Below are positions 33,578 through 43,724 of a stretch of 64,000 bases of DNA, one piece after another; the stretch's first letter is position 1; every line of letters begins with the position of its first letter. The position numbers were made by a program, and so were the translations under genes. Source of the DNA: Paenibacillus sp. NAIST15-1. GTDB lineage: Bacteria; Bacillota; Bacilli; Paenibacillales; Paenibacillaceae. Under the pieces are notes generated by a model. That model made no database searches, was not told where the DNA came from, and saw only the letters and a program-made list of their open reading frames with translations. The stretch spans positions 1-64,000 of the forward strand of contig NZ_BBYF01000018.1 in the NCBI RefSeq assembly GCF_001894745.1. The letters are read 5' to 3'.

Positions 33578-34495
33578 ATGATAGAACCCTCAAGCCTGAC
33601 CGAATTCGTGAATCGGATTAAGGCTGAACAATTGCAGGTCACCTCTGTGCGGGTTCGTCAGGGCGGGAAATTGATCGGAAAGTGGGATCAGAACGAAGAC
33701 AGTCGGCGGTTGCAGCACTCGATCAGCAAATCGTTTACATGCATGGCCGTCGGTCTCGCCATTGAGGAAGGCAAGTTGACCCTAGACACAACGCTAGGAG
33801 ATATGTTCCCGCAGTACGCTCATATGCACACGGAGCCCAATCCCCTGCTTCACCCCGCAGGCATCAAGCTGGGCGAACTGCTTCGCATGTCTTCCGGTCA
33901 TGACTCTCCCCCTCTCTGGGCAGAGGAACGAGCTTCGCTGCAGGAAACGGATTGGGTCCGCTATTACATGTCTCTGTCTCTGGATAGAGTGCCAGGCGAG
34001 CGGTTCACATACAGCAGCGGAGATACCTTCATGATCTCGGCAATGGTACAGGCAGCCGTCGGATTAACGGTGCACGACTACTTGCGTCCAAGGCTGTTCG
34101 TGCCGCTTGGAATTACAGAAGAGAAATGGGATTCCTCGCCGCTTGGCGTAACGCTGGGCTGTGCCGGGCTGGCACTTACGAACGAAGAACTGAGCCGCTT
34201 CGGCCAGCTGCTTCTGCAGCAAGGAATGTGGAACGGGGTACAATTGATCCCTGCCGATTGGATTCAGCTTGCAACGAGCAAGCAGATCGGCAATGAAGGC
34301 AGCCGTGACTGGTGTCAAGGCTACGGCTATCAATTCTGGATGTGCTCCCACAATGCCTATCGGGCGGATGGCGCGCATGGACAGTTCTGTATGGTCATGC
34401 CCGATAAGGATGCCGTGATCGCCATCAATAGTCAGGAAGATCGGCTGCAGGATATTTTGGATGCGGTGTGGTCAAAGATTTGGCCGATGCTATAG
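33578..34495 (+). CDS. Beta-lactamase-family serine hydrolase
   Basis: The 305-residue protein shows the class-C/serine hydrolase motifs: SISK at residues 48-51 (nucleophile Ser48), YSSGD as the Tyr-x-Asn-like element, and GAHGQF as the HxG-like triad motif. It has no signal peptide and so is cytoplasmic, unlike true beta-lactamases or penicillin-binding proteins. Members of this group include esterases and peptidases. Position opposite the beta-glucan operon, with a similar operator, suggests a linked role such as de-esterification. Two ATGs compete; AAGGAG is eight bases before the one at 33578, whereas the ATG at 33572 is too close. Confidence 0.85.
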   Translation: MIEPSSLTEFVNRIKAEQLQVTSVRVRQGGKLIGKWDQNEDSRRLQHSISKSFTCMAVGLAIEEGKLTLDTTLGDMFPQYAHMHTEPNPLLHPAGIKLGELLRMSSGHDSPPLWAEERASLQETDWVRYYMSLSLDRVPGERFTYSSGDTFMISAMVQAAVGLTVHDYLRPRLFVPLGITEEKWDSSPLGVTLGCAGLALTNEELSRFGQLLLQQGMWNGVQLIPADWIQLATSKQIGNEGSRDWCQGYGYQFWMCSHNAYRADGAHGQFCMVMPDKDAVIAINSQEDRLQDILDAVWSKIWPML

Positions 34496-34520
34496 GTGTG
34501 GAAATGTTAAAAAGCCTTAG

Positions 34521-35435
34521 TTACATGACCTGAAGTACAAAGATGAGAAGTGACAGGAAAATCGGGATTAGCCAGCTATACCCTTTTCTACGATCCATTT
34601 GACTGGTGCTGTTGTGACTCTCCTTGCTCTGTTCTTTCTTGGCAATGATTCGCAGCAGCATATACCCTATATAAACAGCCGGAACAGACAAGGCTCCCCA
34701 TCCTCCTATTATCCAATAATTCGGGGATGCTTCGGTTGAAGTGACGCCCATAACGAGGTCTCCACCCTTCAAATAGGAACCAATGACATAGGTTGTATTT
34801 GTGGCCAAGTGAATGACTATTCCCGGCCAGATTGACCGGGCATGAAGCACGATTATGGCTGAAACCCATGCGGAAAAGAACAGCTCCAGCAGCCGATACG
34901 GATTGTCGTGAAATAGAGCAAACAGGAGAGCACTCATCGCCGCTGCAAACCATTTGCCCTTTTCCTCATATCCGGACAATAGCACACCTCTAAACAGCAA
35001 CTCTTCGCATATCGGAGGAAATACTCCGATAGCCATGATGAGCATGAGCAGCGATGTGAAGTCAGCAGCTAGTGGATAATAGGACATCTGATACGAGCGA
35101 CCAAGAACATTCGAAATAAGCTCTGTGACTTGATGGATGAACAGCATTGGAACCTGACTGATTCCGTAAATTAGGAGGCTTAGCAGCATCGTACTTAATG
35201 ATACGTGGCGGAATTTGAATACAGCCTTCCAAGACATCCGCTTGCTCCTTATGAATAAAATGGAAGGTAGTACATGCAAGCCAACTTGTGCAAACATGAC
35301 ATAGAGCAAGAATAGGCCCAAGTTTGCGTACAACGGCTGCTTGTCAGGAAAAATAAAAGTGGACAGCATATTGCTTAATACATAAGAGACAAGGAACAGC
35401 CAGCTCGCGTGTAATGCATGTATTCGTTGAGGCAT
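34521..35435 (-). CDS. CPBP family intramembrane glutamic endopeptidase
   Basis: The protein of about 304 residues has seven or eight membrane segments and the three CPBP (CAAX-like protease) motifs: EELLFRG, FALFHDN and HLATN, whose Glu, His and Asn form the intramembrane active site. In Firmicutes such proteins often process or give self-immunity to peptides, but no bacteriocin gene is adjacent, so the role is open. A GTG at 35441 is an equally possible start; the ATG at 35435 has AAAAGG five bases upstream. It converges with the serine hydrolase gene. Confidence 0.88.
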   Translation of the reverse strand: MPQRIHALHASWLFLVSYVLSNMLSTFIFPDKQPLYANLGLFLLYVMFAQVGLHVLPSILFIRSKRMSWKAVFKFRHVSLSTMLLSLLIYGISQVPMLFIHQVTELISNVLGRSYQMSYYPLAADFTSLLMLIMAIGVFPPICEELLFRGVLLSGYEEKGKWFAAAMSALLFALFHDNPYRLLELFFSAWVSAIIVLHARSIWPGIVIHLATNTTYVIGSYLKGGDLVMGVTSTEASPNYWIIGGWGALSVPAVYIGYMLLRIIAKKEQSKESHNSTSQMDRRKGYSWLIPIFLSLLIFVLQVM

Positions 35436-35441
35436 CGGCAC

Positions 35442-35635
35442 CTTTTCCTTTCCAAGATATCATTTCCCATCTACACATTCATTCCATTATCCCTATCTAC
35501 TTCAGCATTCTAGTAGAAGCACAGTCATGTTTATCAACCCAGAAATGAGAATAATAGGCAAATCAAGCGTAAGCTGTCCGATTCGACATGTCAATTCTTT
35601 TATGTACCGGTTGGAGTTGGCTGTATATCACAATG
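35442..35635. other. Spacer between the CPBP gene and the RND terminator
   Basis: No gene is seen. The stretch must hold the CPBP promoter, but no convincing consensus pair is visible. Confidence 0.4.
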
Positions 35636-35677
35636 AAAAAGCTCCCACAAACGATTGTATTCGTTCGTGGGAGCTTT
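35636..35677 (-). terminator. Terminator of the RND efflux operon
   Basis: On the minus strand AAAGCTCCCAC pairs with GTGGGAGCTTT, followed by TTTCATTG. It lies 45 bp after the pump stop. Confidence 0.85.
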
Positions 35678-35721
35678 GCTATATACCAAGATTTTTTTGA
35701 TGTTACTGTAGGTGGTTCCAA

Positions 35722-38700
35722 TTAATTAGATACTGTTGCTTCGCTCACGTTCTCTACTTTATTTTTGCGTGTGAACAAGCGCTTCATCCAGTTCGAGAAA
35801 TCATCCAAATACGTGTACATGACTGGCACCAGCAGCAACGTAAAGATCGTCGAACAGGATAGACCGAATATTACGACAACCGCCAACGGCGCTTGCATTT
35901 CCGCGCCTTCCCCGATGCCGAGCGCAAGCGGCAGCAAGCCGAGCACTGTCGTTAATGTCGTCATGAAGATCGGACGAATCCGGCTCGGCGCACCTTGCAT
36001 GATTGCCTCATGGCGATCCAATCCGCTGCGGCGTTGGATATTGATGTAATCCACCAAGATGATCGCGTTGTTGACAACGATACCCGCGAGCATAATGACA
36101 CCGATAATCGCCGTTACGCTCAGCGGTGTGCCCGTAATGAACAATCCGCCAATGACCCCAATGAACGTCGTCGGCATCGCGAACATAATAATAAACGGAT
36201 ACAGCAGCGATTCGAATTGAACAGCCATCACGACATAGACGAGGAAGATGGAGAATACGAGTGCAATTCCAAGATCTCCGAATGCTTCCACCATATCTTC
36301 ACTCGCTCCGCCCATGGAGTATGAATACCCATCTGGGAAATTCATTTTCTTCAGCGATTGTTCAATGTCCTTCGAGATGCTGCCTAAGTCTCTGCCCGCA
36401 ATATCAGCCGTAACGTTAATTTGACGCTGCTGATTCTCGCGCTGAATCATGACAGGCCCTTGGAGCTGATTGAATTTCGCAACAGCAGACAGTGGAATTA
36501 ACTGGCCATTCTGCGATTGAATCGTTAAGGCATTCAATGCAGCGATACTGTTGCGTTCTTCCTCCGGCATAATGACTCTCACATTATATTCATTGCCGTC
36601 TTCCCGATATTGGGTAGCCATCTGCCCATTCATGGCAAGCGAAATCTCGCTTAATATTTGCTGGTACGAGATGCCATAGGAAGCGGCCAAGCTGCGATCG
36701 ACAGTAATGTTCAACTCCGCATTGCCTTCCGCAGCGGAAGACTCTGCATTGTATACCCCTTGTACGTCAGAGATCATCCACACCACTTGATTCGCAACTT
36801 CCTCTAATACCTGTTGATCCTGACCATTCAGCTTGATGTGAATCGGAGCTCCTGCACTTAAGCCTGACTCCTGTGCAGATACAGTAATGTCTGCGCCTGC
36901 AATATTGCCTGTCGCATCCGTTAATTTCTGCATGAGTTCCTTGGTCTTGATATCCCGCTCCGAAGCGCGAACGAGTTGAACGGTGAACGTAGCAGAATTC
37001 GTTCCGCCTCCGCCGAATCCTCCACCGCCGCCAATCGATTGCGAGGCCGTCTCAATGATGCCCTCATAAGGCTTGAGCAGGGCTGCCACTTCGTCAGCGG
37101 TCTTCTTCGTCTCATCCAGACTTGTGCCGCTTGGCGTCTGAACCTTGATCTGAATTTGCCCTTGATCCCCGCCAGGCATGAATTCCATGCCAATGAACGG
37201 CACGAGTAAGAAGCTCCCTACAAGTAAAGCAATCGTGGCAAACACCGTCATTTTACGATGTCCGAGGGCCCATTTCAATATCTTTTTGTATCCTGCAACA
37301 AACCCGCCGAAGAAGCGCATATACCAGCCCTTCTTCTCCTGCTGCATGATCTTCTTCTCGGATACGATCTTCGATGCCAGCATCGGAATGAGCGTAATCG
37401 CCACAACAAGCGATGCAATAAGCGAGAAGCAGACCGTCAGTGCAAGCGGACGGAAGATATCGGCAGTCAAGCCTTGAATGAACACGATCGGCAGGAACAC
37501 GACGAGTGTTGTCATTGTTGAGGCGATAACTGCAGAAGCGAGCTCAGATGCCCCCTTCACGGCCGCCTCCTTCATGGACATGCCCTGCTGCCTGTAGGTA
37601 AAGATATTTTCCAATATAACGATAGAGTTATCGACCATCATCCCGATGCCGAGCGCAAGCCCGCCCATCGAAATGATATTGAGCGTCTGCCCCGTGAAAT
37701 ACATGAGCGTAAACGTCGAAATAATCGCGATCGGCATGGAGAGCGCGATAACGAAGGTCGAGCGTACGCTACGCAAGAAGAGAAGCAGGATCACGACGGC
37801 CAATGCGCCGCCGCTCATCATATTGCCGATGACGCTGTCGATCGATTGACGAATGAAGGTCGACGTATCGGACACTTTCTTCAATTCAATGCCTTGCGGC
37901 AATACATCCTTCATCTTTGCGAGTCCCTTGTCGATGTTATCCGCAACCGCTACGGTATTCGCATCCGATTGCTTCTGTACCGACAGGACGAGGGCAGGGC
38001 TGCCATCTACTAACGTCAGCGAGGTTTGCTTCTTGAACGTATCCTTGACGACAGCTACATCACTAACTTGTATTTGTCCCCCACGCGGCAAATGAATGAT
38101 AGTCTGCTTGATGTCATCTACGGAACCGTATTCGCCCTTCACGCGGATTTGCAGATCCTGCACACCTTTCGGTACAGAGCCCGCTGCCTGAGATTTATTT
38201 TCTGCGTTGATCGCCTGCACCACTTGAGATGGCGTAATGCCGTACCGCGACAGGCTTGCACGATTCAGCTCAACGAGAATTTCGCGTGTTTTGCCCCCAG
38301 CAACAGAGACAGATGCAACCCCGCGTTCCCGTTCCAAGGTTGGAATGATGGTCTTGTCCGCAAATTCTTGAAGCTTCTCTGGAGATGCGCCCGTCAAGCC
38401 AAGCGTAATGATCGGCATCTGGTTCGGGTCGAACCGAAGCACGGTCGGATCATTGGCATCATCAGGAAGCATCCCCTTCACTTGATCGACCTTCTCCCGG
38501 ACATCGATCAGGGCGTTGTCCATATTCGTGCCGGTCTTGAATTGGAGCATGACCAGCGAGGAATTCGCCTGTGACTGAGACGACAGGGTGTCAATCCCTT
38601 GAATCGTGCTCAGAGAAGACTCCAGCGGTCTGGAGATCAGCTTCTCAATTTCCTCTGGAGCCGCCCCTTGATAGGAGGTCGCGACCACAGCAATCGGCAC

Positions 38701-38823
38701 ATCGATTTTCGGGAAAAGGTCGATAGCAAGACTGCGCAGACTGAACAAACCCAGTGCCAGAATCGCCAGCACGAGCATCATTACGCCGATAGGACGCTTA
38801 ACGGAGACGTCGATTACTTTCAC
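35722..38823 (-). CDS. RND efflux transporter permease (SwrC/AcrB type)
   Basis: The 1033-residue protein has the full RND layout: an N-terminal VKRPIGVMMLVLAILALGLF helix, a large loop, a six-helix bundle, a second large loop, and a final bundle. The proton-relay segment MGGLALGIGMMVDNSIVILE and its C-terminal match MLAGIVVNNAIILVDYIN are clear. The closest Gram-positive relative is SwrC (YerP), which exports surfactin. Substrates here are not known. The start is the GTG at 38823, one base after the adaptor stop, because GAGGGGG sits nine bases before it. The upstream TTG at 38844 lies inside the adaptor gene and has no site. Confidence 0.93.
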   Translation of the reverse strand: MKVIDVSVKRPIGVMMLVLAILALGLFSLRSLAIDLFPKIDVPIAVVATSYQGAAPEEIEKLISRPLESSLSTIQGIDTLSSQSQANSSLVMLQFKTGTNMDNALIDVREKVDQVKGMLPDDANDPTVLRFDPNQMPIITLGLTGASPEKLQEFADKTIIPTLERERGVASVSVAGGKTREILVELNRASLSRYGITPSQVVQAINAENKSQAAGSVPKGVQDLQIRVKGEYGSVDDIKQTIIHLPRGGQIQVSDVAVVKDTFKKQTSLTLVDGSPALVLSVQKQSDANTVAVADNIDKGLAKMKDVLPQGIELKKVSDTSTFIRQSIDSVIGNMMSGGALAVVILLLFLRSVRSTFVIALSMPIAIISTFTLMYFTGQTLNIISMGGLALGIGMMVDNSIVILENIFTYRQQGMSMKEAAVKGASELASAVIASTMTTLVVFLPIVFIQGLTADIFRPLALTVCFSLIASLVVAITLIPMLASKIVSEKKIMQQEKKGWYMRFFGGFVAGYKKILKWALGHRKMTVFATIALLVGSFLLVPFIGMEFMPGGDQGQIQIKVQTPSGTSLDETKKTADEVAALLKPYEGIIETASQSIGGGGGFGGGGTNSATFTVQLVRASERDIKTKELMQKLTDATGNIAGADITVSAQESGLSAGAPIHIKLNGQDQQVLEEVANQVVWMISDVQGVYNAESSAAEGNAELNITVDRSLAASYGISYQQILSEISLAMNGQMATQYREDGNEYNVRVIMPEEERNSIAALNALTIQSQNGQLIPLSAVAKFNQLQGPVMIQRENQQRQINVTADIAGRDLGSISKDIEQSLKKMNFPDGYSYSMGGASEDMVEAFGDLGIALVFSIFLVYVVMAVQFESLLYPFIIMFAMPTTFIGVIGGLFITGTPLSVTAIIGVIMLAGIVVNNAIILVDYINIQRRSGLDRHEAIMQGAPSRIRPIFMTTLTTVLGLLPLALGIGEGAEMQAPLAVVVIFGLSCSTIFTLLLVPVMYTYLDDFSNWMKRLFTRKNKVENVSEATVSN

Positions 38824-38824
38824 G

Positions 38825-39865
38825 TTAGCGTGCCCCCTCGACAATTTTGACTTTATTGCCGTTTGTCAGTGTCAGCTGTCCTTTGACAACTACCTGGTCA
38901 TTCGGCTGAAGATTGCCCTTCACCGCCGTCAGCTTGGATTGCGCCTCAAGCACCTCTACCGCTTCCTCGACAGCTTGTCCATCGCGAACAACGAATACGT
39001 GTGAAGTACCATTCTTCTCGACGATTGCTTCTGTCGGCACGAGCAAGGCATCCTTCAGCACTTGCTGATCAACTAAGAATTTGGCCGTCATGCCCGGCTT
39101 AATCTCGTCCTTCTTGTTCTCTGCCTGTGTTTCCAGTGCGTAAAATCCAGATTCGTTCGCCACAGGAGACAAGAATGTAATGTGCGCATTCATGGTTTTG
39201 CCGAGATCCGGCAGCTCCACCTTGACTTCCTTCCTATTCTGCAGAAGCAGCATCTGATTAGCGCTCACATTTGCCGTGAACTTGATCGGGTTGGTTGACA
39301 CGATCGTGAACAACGGCGAAGTGCCTGCAGCAATCTCGCCTTGCTCGGCCGCTACACGCACCACCTGACCACTGATCGGCGCCTTGATGGATGCGTCTGC
39401 TTTGCGATTGCTCGCTTGCTGAATACGCAGCTCGGCCTGTTCGATACTGCGCTTCGCCTGATCCAATTCAAGCTCAGACGCCTGTGCATTATGCAGCGTT
39501 TTGTATTGGTCCTGCGCCTGTTCCAAGCCCAGCTGCTCCAAGCGGAGCTGGATGTCCAGATCGTCTGCCTTCACGCTCGCCAGAGTCTCGCCTTTGCTGA
39601 CGGTGTCACCCTTCTTCACATTCACACTTCTCAATTCACCGCTCAGCTTCGGGATCACCTCGACAGATCGGCTTGCACTCGCTGTCCCAATCATCTCATT
39701 GGTTTGATTCAGCGCTCCCTTCTGCACGGCTGCCACCTGAACAGGCGTCTCCTTCTCCTGTGCTCCCTGCATTGGCTGTTCTGCCTCCGGACTTCCGCAT
39801 CCTGTTGCGGCTCCGAGCATAAGCAAAATGCTCCCCGTAATCAGCCAACGTCTTCTCACTGCCAT
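38825..39865 (-). CDS. RND periplasmic adaptor (HlyD/MFP family) lipoprotein
   Basis: The 346-residue protein has a lipoprotein signal (RRRWLITGSILLMLGAATGC). It then has a split lipoyl domain (VIPKLSGELRSVNVKKGDTV and ASIKAPISGQVVRVAAEQGE) around a short helical hairpin, a beta-barrel (PIKFTANVSANQMLLL, IKPGMTAKFLV) and the membrane-proximal end. It would be tethered to the outer face of the membrane and assist the pump encoded next. No TolC exists in such a cell, so it is a monoderm-type adaptor. AGGGGAGTGG precedes the ATG. Confidence 0.93.
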   Translation of the reverse strand: MAVRRRWLITGSILLMLGAATGCGSPEAEQPMQGAQEKETPVQVAAVQKGALNQTNEMIGTASASRSVEVIPKLSGELRSVNVKKGDTVSKGETLASVKADDLDIQLRLEQLGLEQAQDQYKTLHNAQASELELDQAKRSIEQAELRIQQASNRKADASIKAPISGQVVRVAAEQGEIAAGTSPLFTIVSTNPIKFTANVSANQMLLLQNRKEVKVELPDLGKTMNAHITFLSPVANESGFYALETQAENKKDEIKPGMTAKFLVDQQVLKDALLVPTEAIVEKNGTSHVFVVRDGQAVEEAVEVLEAQSKLTAVKGNLQPNDQVVVKGQLTLTNGNKVKIVEGAR

Positions 39866-40072
39866 AATTGTCCCACTCCCCTTTTGTCTATCATGTATGA
39901 AATAATCCCCCTAGCATTTCAGCGCAGCCTACTTACTAAAGTTCTAGTTATATGGTTTAGACGTAAAATATCAGCTGCTCCCCTTAATGATAACACGAGA
40001 ATGAACCACGGGTCATTCAATAGAGTGGATAAAGATGTGAAGATTGCGTGATGTTGATTTTTCAGCTGCACC
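39866..40072. other. Upstream region of the RND operon
   Basis: No gene is seen. A TATAAC-like -10 box can be drawn towards the adaptor but lacks a good -35 box. Open frames on the plus strand here extend from antisense of the adaptor and are not supported. Confidence 0.4.
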
Positions 40073-40108
40073 AAAAAACCTCGCCTCCAGCAAGGAAGCG
40101 AGGTTTTC
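40073..40108 (-). terminator. Terminator of the GH20 gene
   Basis: On the minus strand AACCTCGC pairs with GCGAGGTT around a 13-base loop, followed by TTTTT. It lies 10 bp after the stop. Confidence 0.88.
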
Positions 40109-40117
40109 ACCTGTCTG

Positions 40118-43100
40118 TTAATTCGGTTGAAGCTGCGACATGAGCGTCTTCATCTCATCAATCGGACGATTGGCATCGTATGGGTATCGGTTCAGTACTT
40201 CGAGCATTAATTTGTACCATTTCCCCTTGTTGCCGATCTTCTCCAGCATATCATCCATGGTAGCGATCAACTGCTTGTATTCAGGAATTTGCCCTGGTGA
40301 ATATACCTCAAACTCGTAGAACGAGTTGCCGAAGACGGTTGCCCGCTGGATGCCTTGGAACTTTACATAGCGTGCTGGTGTCGTATCAAATTCGAGAATG
40401 TCCATTTTACCCTTTGACTCGATGATTCCGCCTTCACCGGAAATATTTCTCCAGTTCGTCTTGTCATCAGACACAAGAAGCTGATACTTCTCCGCATAGG
40501 CGCCTTCCCACTTAATAATTACTTTATTGATATCCTTGACCTCTCCCAAGTCTACAAGGAACCACGCATCATCCACATACTTGCTGGCCCAGCGAGTCGA
40601 AGGATTGCCATCTACGGCCTTGTCAGAGGAATAGTATGGGAACTCTGGTTCCGAGGATTCCGTAGCCTTGTGCAGAGCCAGATTTTCCGTGCTGAGCAGT
40701 TCAATCGCTTTGTTGTAGATGACTACATTATCCAAGGTGCCCTTGAAGGCGTTGGTCTCGCTGCCAATGCGAAGCGTCGGCAAGACGAGTGTGTTCATTT
40801 TCGGATACTCCATTTCCAGACGCTCCACATACTCATCAATATTGACGAACAGGGATACACCCTTGTCATCGCCCTTCAGCAAGATATGGGTCCATTTGTC
40901 TTCTGGAACGACGTAATTGAACGTGCTGTTATAATGCTCCTTGCTAAATCCGAGCTTGCCTGTGTTGCCCTGCTTTAATTTCAGCGTACCAACAGGCGAT
41001 TCCATCAAGACAGCGTCATCTGGATTATCCTTGTCCGGCTTGATCCACATGGAAGCGGTCCAACCGAACCCAATCGCATCAACTGGCGTCTCGATGTAGC
41101 TCTTGCCGCCGTTGAAATGCGCGCCCTGTTCATATTTTCCTTCTGTAATATCCACATTGACTGCCTTGCCATCAAAGCCATTGCCTGAGCTATCCTTGAA
41201 TTTCTTCTCGAACATGTACTGCATAACAAGATTGTCTGGATTGTTAACCGTAATTTTGTGAGAACGATCGGCATTCGGTGCATCACCGATCACCTTTGTA
41301 CGATTGTTAAATTGCGTGAAAGATTTATCATCACGTGTTCCCGTCCACAGCTTCTCTGCCACGACCTGTATGCCAGGCAGCAATCGGATATGCGCATCGT
41401 CCATCGACAAGCGATTCGCTTCAGATACGTCATTCCACATCGAGAACATGCCGCCCTTCACACGCGGATGGCCAAGTGGCAGCGATGTGTTCTCCCACTT
41501 ATTCGGCTCCCACTCATCGTACAGGAATTGCGAATTCAAGTAGTTTCCGTATAAGGTAGGCACGATGTACATGTATACATTCTGCGAGTTGATGACGTCA
41601 TAGCCGAGATCTACCGCCTGCTGTGGCGCACCATATGGCTCATACCAGATGTCCATCGTTGCGTCATTGCTAATCGGCGTCGTTCCGGTATATTGGGTCA
41701 AGCCTCCCCACATGTGCGGGTGCTTGCCTTTGCTGTTAATATGCTTCACGAGTGTATCCATGTACCAACGGTAGCGCTCGATATCCGGACCCCAATATTC
41801 ATCCGTGCCAATATGCACTTCTGGCCCGACGAATGTTGGATCACTTCCGTCTATATACTCATTGAATAAGTTCTTGATGAATTCCACGGTTTCTGGCTTA
41901 GAAATATCCAAATGGGAATCGTCCCCAAGCGCCGGGTTGTAGGTCGTGAATGCGCGAGAATGTCCGGGTGTGTCGATTTCCGGGATGATATTAATGCCAT
42001 AGTCCATGCCCATGAGCTGCAAATCCTTGAATTCTTGCTTCGTATAATGCCCACTGGCGCTTGCAAGTCCAGGATAGGTCGTGCTTTCCAAGCGATAAGC
42101 TGCACGGGTGCCATCTGCGAATGGCTCCCCGACGTCATCATTCAAGTGAATTTGGAACATGTTCATCTTGTACCATGACAACAGCTTCACATAATCGCGA
42201 AGGAAATCAATCGTGAAGAATTTGCGGGCTACGTCGATCATGAGTCCACGCTTCTCATACTTCGGGTAATCCCTTGCTTCACCTCGCGGAATCGTCAAGT
42301 CCTTATTCTGCTTAATGATTTGGAGCGCTGTTCTCGTTCCGAAGAAAGCCCCCTTAGCTGATGAAGAGGTAATAGCTACGTAATCCCCTACCTTGAATAC
42401 ATTTCCTTCATTGCCAAGCCATGATAATGACGGATCAATCGACAGATATAAATCCCCAGATTTCGGCGTTCCAGAGACTACTGTAAGCTGGTAACCCGTC
42501 AGATCCAATACATCTTCGCTAGTCAGCTCTGCTGCCTTGCGGAGCAAGGACTCATCCTTCGGATTGACTACAATTCGCGAAGACTTCTTCAACTTGAAAT
42601 TGCCCGAATCCCCATACCATTCGCGCAGAGAAGGGATCACTTCCGGCTCAGGATTGCGATCCGATGTCTGCTTATGCAAGCCTGGAACGATTACGGGGAT
42701 ACTTCCCGACAGCAGCTTCCGATCGGGATTATTCTGATCCTCTACCTGAATAATCAGATTCACCTTGGCGTCTACTAGCGGTGTACGGATGTTGCCTTCG
42801 CGGTCAATGACAGGAACTCTGTCGCTGCCAAATACACTGACGCTGTAGCCTTGCGGCACTCCTGCAGCGGACCAATCGAGCTTCGTCTGTCCGGCTTGCA
42901 CCGTGAGCGCAGCTGTTACCTTATCGATGACAGATTGCAAGTCATTCAATTGATACACCTCAAATTCAAAAAAGGAATATCCATACAGCACTCCATCAAC
43001 AGGAGCGCGCTTCACGCCCTGGAACTTCACATAACGAGCTTCGAGCGAAGGGAAATCAACCGTCTCCACACCGCCCTTACATTGGATGAGACCATCGTTG

Positions 43101-43645
43101 TCCTTCACATTCGTCCAATTCTGAGCGTCATCCGATACGAGGATCTTGTATGTATCGGCCGGCGTTTGCCAGCGGATTACGACACGATCGAAAGCTTTTT
43201 TCTCTCCGAGATCTACATAGAACCATTGATCATCTTCCTTCGCCGAAGACCATCTTGTATTCCCTTTTCCGTCTACAGCCAGCTCAGGCCCCAAATAATC
43301 TACTTCATTACCAGAGGAAAAGGCCGGCTTATGCAGAGCTAGATTCGTTCCGCTAAATGTAGCAGCCGCGAGGAGGCGAGCAGCTTCCTCATTGGAGTCC
43401 CCAATTGGATTCGGAATGATATTGCCGTCCTTGTCATACACGACATCTGTAACGCTCGGCGGAGTCCCATCCCCCTTATCTGGTATAGATAGGACTGGGC
43501 CTTCATCTTGATGCTCCATTTTTACATTCTCCTGCCCATTTGGTTGAGCGTACGCCTTAGGCTGCACTACTGTAAGCGTCGAAGTCATAACAACCATCAA
43601 ACTGAGCAGCATCGAAACCGCTTTCAAATACATGGATCTCTTCAT
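40118..43645 (-). CDS. Secreted multidomain GH20 beta-N-acetylhexosaminidase
   Basis: The 1175-residue protein starts with a signal peptide cleaved near AYA-QPNG (about residue 34). Domains in order: an F5/8-type (CBM32) module at about 105-235, a helper domain before the barrel, the GH20 TIM barrel (YEKRGLMIDVARKFF, PEIDTPGHSRAF, catalytic Asp615-Glu616 in HIGTDEYWG), a LamG-like module (about 830-990) and a second CBM32 (about 1000-1130). It probably trims N-acetylglucosamine or N-acetylgalactosamine from chitin, wall or host glycans outside the cell. There is no LPXTG or SLH anchor, so it is released. AGATGGAGGG precedes the ATG at 43645. Confidence 0.92.
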   Translation of the reverse strand: MKRSMYLKAVSMLLSLMVVMTSTLTVVQPKAYAQPNGQENVKMEHQDEGPVLSIPDKGDGTPPSVTDVVYDKDGNIIPNPIGDSNEEAARLLAAATFSGTNLALHKPAFSSGNEVDYLGPELAVDGKGNTRWSSAKEDDQWFYVDLGEKKAFDRVVIRWQTPADTYKILVSDDAQNWTNVKDNDGLIQCKGGVETVDFPSLEARYVKFQGVKRAPVDGVLYGYSFFEFEVYQLNDLQSVIDKVTAALTVQAGQTKLDWSAAGVPQGYSVSVFGSDRVPVIDREGNIRTPLVDAKVNLIIQVEDQNNPDRKLLSGSIPVIVPGLHKQTSDRNPEPEVIPSLREWYGDSGNFKLKKSSRIVVNPKDESLLRKAAELTSEDVLDLTGYQLTVVSGTPKSGDLYLSIDPSLSWLGNEGNVFKVGDYVAITSSSAKGAFFGTRTALQIIKQNKDLTIPRGEARDYPKYEKRGLMIDVARKFFTIDFLRDYVKLLSWYKMNMFQIHLNDDVGEPFADGTRAAYRLESTTYPGLASASGHYTKQEFKDLQLMGMDYGINIIPEIDTPGHSRAFTTYNPALGDDSHLDISKPETVEFIKNLFNEYIDGSDPTFVGPEVHIGTDEYWGPDIERYRWYMDTLVKHINSKGKHPHMWGGLTQYTGTTPISNDATMDIWYEPYGAPQQAVDLGYDVINSQNVYMYIVPTLYGNYLNSQFLYDEWEPNKWENTSLPLGHPRVKGGMFSMWNDVSEANRLSMDDAHIRLLPGIQVVAEKLWTGTRDDKSFTQFNNRTKVIGDAPNADRSHKITVNNPDNLVMQYMFEKKFKDSSGNGFDGKAVNVDITEGKYEQGAHFNGGKSYIETPVDAIGFGWTASMWIKPDKDNPDDAVLMESPVGTLKLKQGNTGKLGFSKEHYNSTFNYVVPEDKWTHILLKGDDKGVSLFVNIDEYVERLEMEYPKMNTLVLPTLRIGSETNAFKGTLDNVVIYNKAIELLSTENLALHKATESSEPEFPYYSSDKAVDGNPSTRWASKYVDDAWFLVDLGEVKDINKVIIKWEGAYAEKYQLLVSDDKTNWRNISGEGGIIESKGKMDILEFDTTPARYVKFQGIQRATVFGNSFYEFEVYSPGQIPEYKQLIATMDDMLEKIGNKGKWYKLMLEVLNRYPYDANRPIDEMKTLMSQLQPN

Positions 43646-43724
43646 TATTTCCCTCCATCTCATCTAGTTATCGGATTTGCACAGTCCCTCCTTCTTCCTC
43701 CCTCCAATCTCATGCACCCAATTT

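Noticed and set aside
39341..40051. Plus-strand frame of about 236 codons opposite the RND adaptor
   Set aside because: It is rich in Cys, Arg and His and has no site. The adaptor gene on the minus strand is unambiguous.
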